Shown here piece by piece: positions 1 through 8,289 of a stretch of 22,675 nucleotides of DNA. The notes beneath the pieces were generated by a model. It did no database searches. It was given only the letters and a program-made list of their open reading frames with translations, and was not told where the DNA came from. A program made the translations under genes and the position numbers. Numbering within the stretch: the first letter of the stretch is position 1; every line of letters starts with the position of its first letter. Source of the DNA: CAG-877 sp963589235 (GTDB lineage Bacteria > Bacillota_I > Bacilli_A > RF39 > UBA660); the NCBI GenBank assembly GCA_963589235.1, contig CAVAJX010000111.1, positions 1-22,675 on the forward strand. Direction: 5' to 3'.

Positions 1-46
1 ACTTAACGCCGACGATAGTGAATGCGAAAATAGGAAGTTGCCAAGA
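1..46 (+). rRNA. rrf: 3' end of 5S rRNA (partial)
   Basis: Bases 1-46 resemble the 3' third of bacterial 5S rRNA: a GCCGACGATAGTG block (compare CGCCGATGGTAGTG), then TGCGAAAATAGG (compare TGYGAGAGTAGG), then the closing GTTGCC. The segment between the first two blocks, which normally forms the helix IV hairpin, is almost absent, as is known for the short 5S rRNAs of Mollicutes. The stretch is clearly richer in G+C than the DNA after it, and an intrinsic terminator follows, as expected at the end of an rRNA operon. The 5' part lies outside the window. Identification is by recalled consensus, not by a search. Confidence 0.75.
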
Positions 47-61
47 ATTTTTTTTGTGTAT

Positions 62-92
62 AAAAACAAATAGAACAGCTATTTGTTTTTTT
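62..92 (+). terminator. Intrinsic terminator after 5S rRNA
   Basis: A perfect 12-bp stem pairs 62-73 with 79-90 around the loop AACAG, and a T tract runs to 92. It would end the rRNA transcript before tldD. Confidence 0.8.
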
Positions 93-96
93 GTGT

Positions 97-125
97 TTTC
101 TTTTATCTGAAATAGGTGATATAAT
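97..125 (+). promoter_or_regulatory. Promoter of tldD-tldE
   Basis: A perfect -10 TATAAT lies at 120-125. The -35 at 97-102 (TTTCTT, 17-bp spacer) is weak. Transcription would start near 132, giving a very short leader that holds the AAGGTGA Shine-Dalgarno at 139-145. Confidence 0.55.
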
Positions 126-149
126 ATTGCACGAATGGAAGGTGAATAT

Positions 150-1523
150 ATGAACAGAAAAGTTTTAGAAGATTTACTAACTTATGCAATATCAACAGGT
201 GCAGATTTCGCAGAAATATATATCGAAAAATCAACACAAACTGTGTATAAAGTATTTGACAGTAAATTAGATACAATTTCAACCTCAAACAGTAAAGGTG
301 TTGGAGTACGAATTTCAAAAGATGATGAAATTTATTATGCTTCAACAAATGACATAAATAAAAATAAAATCAAAGAACTTATAAGTAATATCATTGGAAA
401 CATAAAAGGCAGTTCAAATGGACAGGTTAAATTATCAAGAAAAAAATCAGTTTATCCTAAAATAATACAGCAACATAAAGAAGTTCCAATTGAAGAGAAA
501 AAAGCAAAATTATTAGAATATGATAGCATTGCTAGAAAACAGTCAGAATTAATTACTCAAGTTTCAACATCATTTTATGAAATTGATAAAAACTTTACTA
601 TAGCAAATAGTAATGGAAAATATGTGAGCAGTAGTGAAGTACTAACACGTGCTATTGCTAACATATATGCAGAAAAAAATAACGAAAAGGAAAGTCAATA
701 TACATACTATGGTGCTGCAAAAGGATATGAGTTATTGAATGATATCGATTTCCCTTCATACATAATTAAAGCCGCAAAAACAGCCGTTGAAAAACTTGAT
801 GCCAAGGATTTTAAAGGTGGACAATTACCAGTAGTAATTAATCATGGCTTTGGAGCTGTTATATTTCATGAAGCTTGCGGACATGGTCTAGAAGCGACTT
901 CAGTCGCAACAAAAAGTTCTGTTTTTTCTGATGACCTTGGTAAAAAAATTGCCAGTGAAAAAGTAACTCTAATAGATGATGGTACTATAGAAGGAAGCTG
1001 GGGCACCAACATTTTTGATGATGAAGGTGAAAAAACACAAAAGAATATATTAATAGAAAATGGTATTCTAAAAAGTTACTTGGTAGATTCACTAAATAGC
1101 AACAAAATGAATCAAGTATCAAATGGCTGTAGTAGAAGAGCAAGTTATCAATATGCGCCAACTTCAAGAATGAGTAATACATATTTGGCACCTGGAAATG
1201 ATAGTATTGAAGATATGATCAAGAGTATAAAACTAGGAGTATATTGTGAAGGCATGAGTGGCGGTGTAGTTCAACCAACAACTGGAGACTTTAACTTTGC
1301 CGTTGAAACAGCTTGGTTAATAGAAAATGGTAAAATATCACATAGAATTAAAGGAATTACCCTAATTGGCAATAGTAAAGAAATATTAAAAAATGTCGAA
1401 ATGGTTTCTTCAGATCTAAAAATCGAATCAGGATTTTGTGGAAGCAAAAGCGGTATAATCCCAGTAACCATTGGCCAACCAACAATTAAAATATCAAGTA
1501 TATTAGTAGGAGGTAAAGAATAA
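150..1523 (+). CDS. tldD: TldD-type metalloprotease subunit
   Basis: This is TldD (PmbA/TldD, peptidase family U62), the zinc-protease subunit of the cytoplasmic TldD/TldE heterodimer, which degrades unfolded or modified peptides and in some bacteria matures ribosomal peptides. The defining HExxxH motif is seen as HEACGH at residues 240-245, followed by GLEA as in the family. Length (457 aa) is close to E. coli TldD (481 aa). I place the start at 150 rather than at the in-frame ATG at 135, because AAGGTGA at 139-145 is correctly spaced for 150 and lies downstream of the earlier ATG. The stop overlaps the tldE start (TAATG), so the two are probably translationally coupled. No RiPP precursor is visible nearby, so the substrate is unknown. 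Confidence 0.93.
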   Translation: MNRKVLEDLLTYAISTGADFAEIYIEKSTQTVYKVFDSKLDTISTSNSKGVGVRISKDDEIYYASTNDINKNKIKELISNIIGNIKGSSNGQVKLSRKKSVYPKIIQQHKEVPIEEKKAKLLEYDSIARKQSELITQVSTSFYEIDKNFTIANSNGKYVSSSEVLTRAIANIYAEKNNEKESQYTYYGAAKGYELLNDIDFPSYIIKAAKTAVEKLDAKDFKGGQLPVVINHGFGAVIFHEACGHGLEATSVATKSSVFSDDLGKKIASEKVTLIDDGTIEGSWGTNIFDDEGEKTQKNILIENGILKSYLVDSLNSNKMNQVSNGCSRRASYQYAPTSRMSNTYLAPGNDSIEDMIKSIKLGVYCEGMSGGVVQPTTGDFNFAVETAWLIENGKISHRIKGITLIGNSKEILKNVEMVSSDLKIESGFCGSKSGIIPVTIGQPTIKISSILVGGKE

Positions 1524-2803
1524 TGCAATACAGAAAATTTTTTACTACTTCAAAACAAAATGGAATAACAAATCTTCAAATTACCGAAACATCATCCAAC
1601 AATACTAATATTAATACTCGCAATGGTAAACTAAGTGACTATGATATTTCAGATAGAAAAGACTATAGCATCAAGGCAGAATATAAAGGAAAAACAGTTA
1701 AAATAAGCACAGAATATTTAGACGATAGCATAATAGAACTTATTAAAATTAAGAGTGAGTATACTGATAGTAATTACCAGGACATGTATTTAACCAATAC
1801 TAATGACAATAATCATGAAAAACTAGAAAAACTATCAGATAAAAGCGAAGTTTTAAATAGGTTATGCAAGGCAGATGAATTTAGACTTAAAAATAAATAT
1901 ATAAAAGAGTTAAACTTATATTTTGACGAAGAAAATACAGTAGTGAGAATAATTAATAATAATGGCGTAGATATAGCAACATCATCACACTTATATGAAT
2001 TCTCAGTAGAGTTTGTATTAGAAGATAAGATTACAATTACCCATTATAAAACATATATAGTAACAGATTACAACGAGTTAGATATAGAAAAAAGTATAAG
2101 AGAATTGTATGAAGAAACAGTCAAAATGTTAAAAAAAGAATCATTAGAAACAAAAAAATATGACATAGTTTTGTCAAAATCAGTTTCCTCAAATATACTT
2201 TCAAGTATTATACCAATGATTTCATCAGCAAATATTAGACAGAAAACATCATGCTTACAAGATAAATTAAATAAAAAAATATTTTCAACAAAAATAAACA
2301 TCGTTGAAGATCCAACAAATAAAAAATATCCAGGATATTCAAAGTTTGACAATGAAGGAACAAAAACATATAGAAAAGAAATTGTTGAAAATGGAATATT
2401 AAAAACATATATATACAATATAAAAGAAGCAAAAGAAAAAGGTGTTGAGTCAACAGGAAATGATTATGAAGGTATAACTACAAGAAATATGTACATAGTT
2501 CCTGGTAACTTAAATAAGGAAGAAATTCTTCAAAAATTAAATAACGGATTATATATAACAGATTATATGGGCGCAATGAGTACATCAATAAACGCTAATA
2601 CAGGTAACATTTCTCTACAAATATTTGGCTTGATAGTAGAAAATGGAAAAATAAAAAATGGATTTGAAGCATGCGTTATGACAACAAGTATTTTTGAGTT
2701 GCTTTCCAATGTAGAGGAAATTGGAAATAGTATAGATTTTTCTGAATTATCAGCTGCTTCCCCAGAATTACTAATCAGAAACATTTCAATAGCAGCAAGT
2801 TAA
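1523..2803 (+). CDS. tldE: TldE/PmbA subunit of the TldD-TldE protease
   Basis: The partner subunit of TldD (426 aa). It shares the PmbA/TldD fold, including the C-terminal block NMYIVPGN..GLYITDYMGAMSTSINANTGNISL, which matches the corresponding block of TldD (NTYLAPGN..GVYCEGMSGGVVQPTTGDFNF). As expected for TldE, the HExxxH zinc motif is absent, and the region that holds it in TldD carries no His-Glu pair. The ATG at 1523 overlaps the tldD stop (TAATG), which places both in one operon. An intrinsic terminator follows at 2829-2856. It should work only as part of the heterodimer. Confidence 0.9.
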   Translation: MQYRKFFTTSKQNGITNLQITETSSNNTNINTRNGKLSDYDISDRKDYSIKAEYKGKTVKISTEYLDDSIIELIKIKSEYTDSNYQDMYLTNTNDNNHEKLEKLSDKSEVLNRLCKADEFRLKNKYIKELNLYFDEENTVVRIINNNGVDIATSSHLYEFSVEFVLEDKITITHYKTYIVTDYNELDIEKSIRELYEETVKMLKKESLETKKYDIVLSKSVSSNILSSIIPMISSANIRQKTSCLQDKLNKKIFSTKINIVEDPTNKKYPGYSKFDNEGTKTYRKEIVENGILKTYIYNIKEAKEKGVESTGNDYEGITTRNMYIVPGNLNKEEILQKLNNGLYITDYMGAMSTSINANTGNISLQIFGLIVENGKIKNGFEACVMTTSIFELLSNVEEIGNSIDFSELSAASPELLIRNISIAAS

Positions 2804-2828
2804 TTGACAGAAAAGTACCAAAAAAAAT

Positions 2829-2856
2829 GAAAAGAGTTGTATAACTCTCTTTTTTT
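2829..2856 (+). terminator. Intrinsic terminator after tldE
   Basis: The stem AGAGTT/AACTCT (2833-2838 with 2843-2848) has the loop GTAT and extends through flanking A and T runs. A T tract follows at 2850-2856. The -10 of the next operon begins only 3 bases later. Confidence 0.75.
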
Positions 2857-2864
2857 GATATAAT
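2837..2864 (+). promoter_or_regulatory. Promoter of the tsaE-tsaB-rimI-tsaD operon
   Basis: A perfect -10 TATAAT is at 2859-2864. A poor -35 (TTGTAT, 2837-2842, 16-bp spacer) falls inside the preceding terminator hairpin. The Shine-Dalgarno AGGTGAT at 2872-2878 follows, so the leader is very short. Confidence 0.5.
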
Positions 2865-2882
2865 AAATTATAGGTGATTAAA

Positions 2883-3341
2883 ATGGATTATAAAATAACA
2901 ACATATTCAGAAGAAGAAACAATTGAATTAGCACAAAATATTGAATCAGAAAAATTTCCTAACATGGTAATTTGTTTAGAAGGAGATTTAGGAACAGGAA
3001 AAACTGTTTTTACTAAAGGCTTTGCTAAAGCTATGGAAATAGATGAAGATGTAACATCTCCAACTTTCAATATTATTAAGGAATATACCTCTGGAGAAAT
3101 GCCATTGTATCATATGGACGTATACCGTTTGGATGGAAAAATGACTGGTTTTGATATTGAAGAATATTACACAAAAAAAGGTGTAACAATTATTGAATGG
3201 GCAGATATGATACCAGACTACTTGCCTGAAAAGAGATTAGATATCAGAATAAGAAGTTCAGAAGAAGATGAAAATAAAAGAATCATAACTTTAATTCCAC
3301 ATGGTAAAAAGTATGAAGAATTATGTGAGGCAGTAGTATGA
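2883..3341 (+). CDS. tsaE: tRNA t6A biosynthesis ATPase TsaE
   Basis: TsaE (YjeE) is the P-loop ATPase that works with TsaB and TsaD to place N6-threonylcarbamoyl on A37 of ANN-decoding tRNAs. The Walker A GDLGTGKT sits at residues 34-41, followed by the family blocks TSPTFNI and YHMDVYRL and a terminal WAD motif (IIEWADMIP). The start is the ATG at 2883, placed by AGGTGA at 2872-2877, rather than the upstream GTG at 2874 that lies inside this Shine-Dalgarno. The protein is 152 aa, normal for the family. The TGA stop overlaps the tsaB ATG (ATGA). TGA used here as a stop shows the standard bacterial code. Confidence 0.95.
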   Translation: MDYKITTYSEEETIELAQNIESEKFPNMVICLEGDLGTGKTVFTKGFAKAMEIDEDVTSPTFNIIKEYTSGEMPLYHMDVYRLDGKMTGFDIEEYYTKKGVTIIEWADMIPDYLPEKRLDIRIRSSEEDENKRIITLIPHGKKYEELCEAVV

Positions 3342-3964
3342 GAATTTTATATATAGATACTTCATCAAGTTATCTATATGCCGGCATTGTTTCATCAAGA
3401 AAATTACTATGTGAAGTAAAAAGAGAATTTGGACATAGTTTATCTGAAGAAGCATTACCAAGTATAGTTGAACTATTCAATGAACAAAATCTAAAAGCAA
3501 CGGATATAGATAAAATCATAGTTGTAAATGGTCCAGGTTCATTTACTGGTATTAGAATAGGAATAACTATTGCTAAAGTTTTTGCTTGGAATTTAAACAT
3601 TCCTATCACAACAATTTCAGCATTAGAAGCTATGTCATTATCAAGTAAAACAAATATGATTCATGTACCAATATTAGACGCTAGAAGAGGTTATGTCTTT
3701 GGCGCCATCTATGATCAAAATAATAATGCGATCTTTTCGCCAAAACATATAAAACTAGAAGAATTATTACAAGAATTACAAGATAAAGAAAATTATATTT
3801 TCATAACAAATGATGAGTTTGAAAATATTGAAAATAAAGAATCATACGACCCAGATATTGAAAAAATAGTTAATACATTTGAGTCTAAAGAGCCAATGAA
3901 TCCACATGCAGTTAATCCTGAATATTTAAAATTAACTGAAGCAGAAGAAAGTAAGTTAAATTAA
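3338..3964 (+). CDS. tsaB: tRNA t6A biosynthesis scaffold protein TsaB
   Basis: TsaB (YeaZ) is an ASKHA-fold partner that dimerises with TsaD and is needed for t6A formation. The N-terminal phosphate-1-like strand reads LYIDTSSSYLYAGI, and the diagnostic NGPGSFTGIRIG lies around residues 64-75. The 208-aa length is slightly short of E. coli YeaZ (231 aa) but normal for Firmicutes. It overlaps tsaE by 4 bases and is followed by the acetyltransferase gene after 1 base, so it lies in a tight operon of tsaE, tsaB, rimI and tsaD, a very common order in Firmicutes. Confidence 0.95.
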   Translation: MRILYIDTSSSYLYAGIVSSRKLLCEVKREFGHSLSEEALPSIVELFNEQNLKATDIDKIIVVNGPGSFTGIRIGITIAKVFAWNLNIPITTISALEAMSLSSKTNMIHVPILDARRGYVFGAIYDQNNNAIFSPKHIKLEELLQELQDKENYIFITNDEFENIENKESYDPDIEKIVNTFESKEPMNPHAVNPEYLKLTEAEESKLN

Positions 3965-3965
3965 T

Positions 3966-4355
3966 ATGATTACCGAATTAAATTCTAAAGAAGAATATAA
4001 AAAGTCATTTACAGATTTAAATATTTTAAAAGAAGAATTAGAAAATAACCCGTTTGGCAAAGTTGTATTATATATAGAAGAAGATAGAGTTATTGCTTAT
4101 CTATATTATAGTGAAATATATGAACGTGTTGAAATCAATAATATTGAAGTAGAATCCGATTCTAGAAATAAAGGAATTGGAACCAAACTATTAAAGTATT
4201 TAACAGAAGCAACAGACCAAAAAAGTATTTCATTAGAAGTAAAAAAAGACAACTATAATGCCATAAAATTATATAAAAAGTTTAACTTTAAAGAAAAAGC
4301 AATGAGAAAAGGATATTACCATGGAGTAGATGGTATTTTAATGGTAAAAGAGTAA
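3966..4355 (+). CDS. rimI: GNAT acetyltransferase, RimI-like
   Basis: A 129-aa GNAT-fold N-acetyltransferase. Acetyl-CoA motif A is seen as RNKGIGTKLLKYL starting at residue 67, followed by LEVKKDNYNAIKLYKKFNFKEKAMRKGYY, the RimI-type C-terminal pattern (NxxAixLYkkxGF). RimI acetylates the N-terminus of ribosomal protein S18 in E. coli and is usually encoded between tsaB and tsaD, as here. The N-terminal part is short, and the Shine-Dalgarno is weak and lies inside tsaB, consistent with translational coupling. The actual substrate in this organism is not known. Confidence 0.88.
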   Translation: MITELNSKEEYKKSFTDLNILKEELENNPFGKVVLYIEEDRVIAYLYYSEIYERVEINNIEVESDSRNKGIGTKLLKYLTEATDQKSISLEVKKDNYNAIKLYKKFNFKEKAMRKGYYHGVDGILMVKE

Positions 4356-4379
4356 AATAAATAAGAGAGCAGTGATATC

Positions 4380-5384
4380 ATGAAAGATATGTACATATTA
4401 GGAATTGAAAGTAGTTGTGACGAAACAAGTGCATCTATTGTTTTAAATGGTAGAGAAGAAATAGCAACTGTTATATCTTCACAAATAGACATTCATAAAA
4501 GTTATGGTGGAGTTGTACCAGAAATAGCAAGTAGACAACATGTAAAAAACATAACAATAGTTTTAGAAGAGTGCCTAGAAAAAGCTAACATGACAATGGA
4601 ACAAATTGACGCCATAGCAATAACCTATGGTCCAGGACTTATAGGCTCATTATTAATTGGTCTTGAAGCTGCTAAAACATTAGCTTTCATTTACAACAAA
4701 CCATTAATTCCAGTTCATCATATAGCAGGCCATATATACGCAAACAGTTTAGTAAAAGAATTAACATTCCCATTACTTGCTGTAGTTGTATCAGGTGGTC
4801 ATACAGAATTAATCGAAATGCCTGCTCACTATAAATTTAATAAACTTGGTGGAACATTAGACGATGCCATTGGTGAATGTTATGATAAAGTAGCCAGAGT
4901 CATTGGCTTAGAATATCCTGGTGGACCAAAGATAGATAAGTTAGCTAAACTTGGTAAAGAAACTTACAAATTGCCAATACCATTACAAGATGATAGTTAT
5001 AACTTCTCATTTTCAGGACTAAAAAGTGCCGTAATAAATCTTGTTCATAATGAAGAACAAAGAGGAAATGAAATAAGAAAAGAAGATTTAGCAACATCAT
5101 TCCAAAAAGTTGCCGTAGAGTCAATAACTAACAAAGTAAAAAAAGCTATTGTTGATAAAAATATCAAAACAGTAATAGTTGCTGGTGGCGTAGCTGCTAA
5201 CCAAGGACTTAGAGATTCTATGAGTAAATTATCATCTGAATTAAATGTTGAACTATCTATTCCACCAATGAAATATTGTACAGATAATGCTACTATGATA
5301 GCAGCAGCTGGATATTATGCATACTTAGATGGAAGAAGAGCAGACTTAACATTAAATTCAAAATCACAAGACAAATTATGCTAA
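4380..5384 (+). CDS. tsaD: tRNA N6-adenosine threonylcarbamoyltransferase TsaD
   Basis: TsaD (Gcp/YgjD) is the catalytic subunit that transfers threonylcarbamoyl from TC-AMP to tRNA A37. The sequence shows GIESSCDETSASI at the N-terminus, the metal-binding HHIAGH at 113-118, SGGHTEL, SGLKSAV, AGGVAAN and CTDNATMIAAAG with the metal ligand Asp302. Length (334 aa) is normal. The ATG at 4380 has only a weak Shine-Dalgarno (GTGAT). An ATG three codons later (4389) is an alternative start. It is the last gene of the t6A operon and is followed by a terminator. Confidence 0.96.
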   Translation: MKDMYILGIESSCDETSASIVLNGREEIATVISSQIDIHKSYGGVVPEIASRQHVKNITIVLEECLEKANMTMEQIDAIAITYGPGLIGSLLIGLEAAKTLAFIYNKPLIPVHHIAGHIYANSLVKELTFPLLAVVVSGGHTELIEMPAHYKFNKLGGTLDDAIGECYDKVARVIGLEYPGGPKIDKLAKLGKETYKLPIPLQDDSYNFSFSGLKSAVINLVHNEEQRGNEIRKEDLATSFQKVAVESITNKVKKAIVDKNIKTVIVAGGVAANQGLRDSMSKLSSELNVELSIPPMKYCTDNATMIAAAGYYAYLDGRRADLTLNSKSQDKLC

Positions 5385-5394
5385 AAGACACACT

Positions 5395-5416
5395 AAACTA
5401 GGAAACTAGTTTTTTT
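5395..5416 (+). terminator. Intrinsic terminator after tsaD
   Basis: The 7-bp stem AAACTAG/CTAGTTT (5395-5401 with 5406-5412) has a GAAA tetraloop, and the T run continues to 5416. Confidence 0.8.
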
Positions 5417-5443
5417 CTTTACAGCTAAATAAAAGAAAAAGTA

Positions 5444-5471
5444 TTCAAAAGAAAAGAAAGTATGGTATAAT
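5444..5471 (+). promoter_or_regulatory. Promoter of the FIST gene
   Basis: An extended -10 (TGG then TATAAT at 5466-5471) has only a weak -35 (TTCAAA at 5444-5449, 16-bp spacer). The Shine-Dalgarno GAAGGG is at 5503-5508, before the ATG at 5515. Confidence 0.6.
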
Positions 5472-5514
5472 TATCACAATAGAGAATATAAAAGAATAGA
5501 AAGAAGGGTATAAT

Positions 5515-6702
5515 ATGTTGAAATCTTGTACAGGCTATAGTACAGCAACCGATAATATAACACTAGGCATAGAAACTGCAAAAAATACACTTAAAGAATT
5601 GTCTAATTCCAAAATTGGCTTTCTGTATACATCAGAAAAAAATAATATAAAAGAGCTTATGAAAGGAATTAGAAGCGTTACTAATATGCCAATCATTGGT
5701 AGTACAAGTAGTGATGCCATTATTACAAATGAAGGAATAATTACATCCGAAACAGGATTTGCAGGAATGTTAGCTTTAGAAGACAAAAATATGACAGTAG
5801 GTTTAGCTTGTCATGAAGCTGGAAAAGACCCAAGAGCCATTGGTAGAAGAGTTGCAATTGAAGCCGTAGAAAATGCCAAAACTACAAGAGCTCCAGCATA
5901 TTTCTATATGGTCGCAAGTCCTAAAGAAGAAGAGGAATATTTAATGGGAATTCAAGACGTTATCGGCCGTGTTCCAATGTTTGGAGGAAGTGCAGCAGAT
6001 GATAACATATCTGGAAATTGGAAAATAATATGTAATGATAAAGTATTCTCAGATGGTGTTGCCGTAGCCTTCTTCTATACAGATAATGAAATCATAACTT
6101 CTTTCACAGGTGAATATAGAGAAACAAATAATATGGGACTAATAACAGAAGTAAAAGATGATAGAACATTAGTAAGTATCGATGGAATATCAGCTTTAAG
6201 AAAATATGCTTCATGGATAAATAAAGCACCATCAAGTTTAATAGGAAGAAAACTGCTTGACGTTTCTGCTAGTAAGCCATTAGGATTAAAAGATCCTTTG
6301 GGAAATTTAACAATTATTCGTCACCCTATGATAGGAAATGATATGGGTACTAAAACAACAACAGATGATACAATAACACTTGGAAATAAAGTTGTTCCAA
6401 GAACAGCTATCATTCAGTTAGAAGCAACAACAGATGAATTAATTGATGCTTCAGCGAACACATTAAGAAACCTAAGAAAACAATTATATACAGAGCCAGG
6501 TGCTTATGTACTAATACATTCAGCAAGTAGAAAGAATGTCATTGGTGACCGCCTTGATGAAGTATATAAATTATTAGTAAAAGAAACAAAAGGCGTACCA
6601 TTTATAATGCCATTTACCTTTGGCGAATATGGATATGATTCTCATTCCGCAAATATTACAGGTGGCCTAATGCTATCATTTACCGTTTTCGGAAAAAATT
6701 AA
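5515..6702 (+). CDS. FIST domain-containing protein
   Basis: A 395-aa protein with the FIST N and FIST_C architecture, a putative small-ligand (amino-acid-like) sensing module found in signalling proteins. Family features include the N-terminal IGFLYTS strand, the IIGSTSSDAIITNEG block (FIST-N glycine-rich turn), MFGGSAADDN, and a C-terminal part with GAYVLIHSASRK and PFIMPFTFGEYG. No signal peptide, membrane segment or attached output domain (kinase, GGDEF, methyl-accepting) is visible, so it is a stand-alone cytoplasmic FIST protein. It has its own promoter and faces the ABC-transporter operon tail to tail across a bidirectional terminator. Its ligand and partners cannot be inferred from the neighbours. 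Confidence 0.85.
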   Translation: MLKSCTGYSTATDNITLGIETAKNTLKELSNSKIGFLYTSEKNNIKELMKGIRSVTNMPIIGSTSSDAIITNEGIITSETGFAGMLALEDKNMTVGLACHEAGKDPRAIGRRVAIEAVENAKTTRAPAYFYMVASPKEEEEYLMGIQDVIGRVPMFGGSAADDNISGNWKIICNDKVFSDGVAVAFFYTDNEIITSFTGEYRETNNMGLITEVKDDRTLVSIDGISALRKYASWINKAPSSLIGRKLLDVSASKPLGLKDPLGNLTIIRHPMIGNDMGTKTTTDDTITLGNKVVPRTAIIQLEATTDELIDASANTLRNLRKQLYTEPGAYVLIHSASRKNVIGDRLDEVYKLLVKETKGVPFIMPFTFGEYGYDSHSANITGGLMLSFTVFGKN

Positions 6703-6712
6703 AACCAACAAC

Positions 6713-6757
6713 AAAAAACTTTAAAGAACTCCCTAAAAGAGAACTTTAAAGTTTTTT
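6713..6757. terminator. Bidirectional intrinsic terminator
   Basis: A 14-bp perfect inverted repeat pairs 6713-6726 with 6744-6757 (AAAAAACTTTAAAG and its complement) around a 17-base loop, with T runs on both strands. It serves the FIST gene on the plus strand and the permease gene on the minus strand, whose stop codon (6756-6758) overlaps it. Confidence 0.85.
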
Positions 6758-7553
6758 AATTTGCATTAATTACTTTTTTCTCAATACTATCAACAATAAA
6801 ATATAGAAGATAAGAAATTATGCCTAAAATAACCACACTTGTTATTACCAAGTCAATATTAAACACCTGTGATCCATACATAATTAAATATCCAAGTCCT
6901 TTTTTTGATACTAGAAGTTCACCCATGATAACACCAATAAGACTCATAGAAATGTTAATCTTACAAGCATTTATAAGAGTTATTATATTACTCGGTAAAA
7001 CAGCCTTAAAAAATATTTGAGTCTTCGTAGCCTTAAACGACTTAAGTAATGTTATATATCCTTTATTAGTTGATACAAAACCATTATATATATTAATGAT
7101 AGTTATAAAGACACTTATCAATAAAGCCATAAATACAATAGAATTTGTACTAGCACCAACCCAGATAATAATCAATGGACCAAGAGCAACCTTAGGAAGT
7201 GAATTCAAAATCGTAAGATAGGGATCAACTATTTTTGAAATAATTTTATTACTCCAAAGTACAATAGCCGTAATAAAACCTATAACAGTTGCGATAAAGA
7301 AACTTAAAAGTACTTCCCATACAGTAACCCAAATATGACTAAATAAATCACCAGTTTTGAATAAGATAATAGTAGTATTTAAAACCTTACTAGGTGATGA
7401 TGATAAAAAAGTATTAATAAGGCCAAGTCTTGCCAAAGCTTCCCAAATTATAAGAAATATCAACACAATAGCAATTTGAAAAGAGGCAACTATTATTTTT
7501 TCTTTTTTAATCTTACTTAAAAACTTTTTATGTTCTTCACTATAGGTGTACAT
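6756..7553 (-). CDS. ABC transporter permease, SsuC/ThiX type
   Basis: A 265-aa inner-membrane permease of the nitrate/sulfonate/taurine/thiamine-precursor class (BPD_transp_1). Several hydrophobic segments follow a charged N-terminal tail, and the cytoplasmic EAA-like loop is seen as KSFKATKTQIFFKAVLPSNI, which docks onto the ATPase. The start at 7553 is chosen over the ATG at 7577 because GGGGTGAT lies just upstream of 7553. This leaves a 14-base overlap with the ATPase gene. It is the third gene of a resident SBP-ATPase-permease operon whose SBP gene has been cut in two by the mobile element, so this subunit probably lacks its partner. The substrate is unknown; a thiamine precursor, a sulfonate or a similar compound would fit the family. 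Confidence 0.87.
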   Translation of the reverse strand: MYTYSEEHKKFLSKIKKEKIIVASFQIAIVLIFLIIWEALARLGLINTFLSSSPSKVLNTTIILFKTGDLFSHIWVTVWEVLLSFFIATVIGFITAIVLWSNKIISKIVDPYLTILNSLPKVALGPLIIIWVGASTNSIVFMALLISVFITIINIYNGFVSTNKGYITLLKSFKATKTQIFFKAVLPSNIITLINACKINISMSLIGVIMGELLVSKKGLGYLIMYGSQVFNIDLVITSVVILGIISYLLYFIVDSIEKKVINAN

Positions 7554-8289
7554 CCAAATCACCCCAAATCTTTTCAAAATAATAATTAAATTCCTTACAT
7601 TTTCTATTATGAATTGGATTTTTTCTATCAGTTAACTTTATCTCATATATATTTTTAATCGTAGCAGGTCTTTTTGACAAGACAATAATTCTGTCTGACA
7701 TACTAATAGCTTCAGCTATATCATGAGTAACCATGATAGCAGTTTTACCTTCCTTTTTAATAATATTATAAATATCATCACTAATAGCAAGTCTTGACTG
7801 ATAATCAAGTGCCGACAAAGGTTCATCTAAAAGTAATATACCTGGATTAGTAGCCAAAGTCCTTATAAGAGCAACCCTCTGTTTCATACCCCCGGATAAA
7901 CCACTTGGATATTTATTAATAAATTCTGAAAGACCATATGTCTCCAGTAAAGAAATAACTTTCTTTTTACTTTCCTCAGTCAAAGTATTAGTAATTTCTA
8001 ATCCCAATAAACAATTATCTAAAATAGTTCTCCATGAAAATAAAGAATCATTTTGTAACATATAAGACATTGTAACATCTTTATCAAAAATAATTTCCCC
8101 AGCAGATTTATTTTCTAAACCAGATAAAATTGAAAGTATCGTTGATTTTCCACAACCAGAGGGACCAACAATAGATATAAATTCACCTTTATTAACCTCA
8201 AAACTAACGTCATCAACTGCTCTTATTTCAGTTTTTATATCATGATAGTTTTTTTCTAAATTCTTAATAGTTAATAGTTTATTTTTCAT
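7540..8289 (-). CDS. ABC transporter ATPase, SsuB/TauB type
   Basis: A 249-aa nucleotide-binding subunit. Seen in order: Walker A GPSGCGKST, Q-loop MLQNDSLFSW, signature LSGGMKQR, Walker B ILLLDEPLSALD, and H-loop VTHD. The Q-loop context (LFSWRTILDN) and overall pattern match the SsuB/TauB/ThiZ group. It starts within the last codons of the SBP gene (11-base overlap) and overlaps the permease gene by 14 bases, so it belongs to one operon with them. It appears intact, but the operon promoter now lies more than 8.5 kb away, beyond the inserted element, so expression is doubtful. Confidence 0.9.
   Translation of the reverse strand: MKNKLLTIKNLEKNYHDIKTEIRAVDDVSFEVNKGEFISIVGPSGCGKSTILSILSGLENKSAGEIIFDKDVTMSYMLQNDSLFSWRTILDNCLLGLEITNTLTEESKKKVISLLETYGLSEFINKYPSGLSGGMKQRVALIRTLATNPGILLLDEPLSALDYQSRLAISDDIYNIIKKEGKTAIMVTHDIAEAISMSDRIIVLSKRPATIKNIYEIKLTDRKNPIHNRKCKEFNYYFEKIWGDLDVHL

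Noticed and set aside
2..73. C-terminal end of a protein gene (frame 2 stop at 71-73)
   Set aside because: The DNA matches 5S rRNA consensus blocks, and the frame runs through the terminator stem; the translated residues resemble nothing known.
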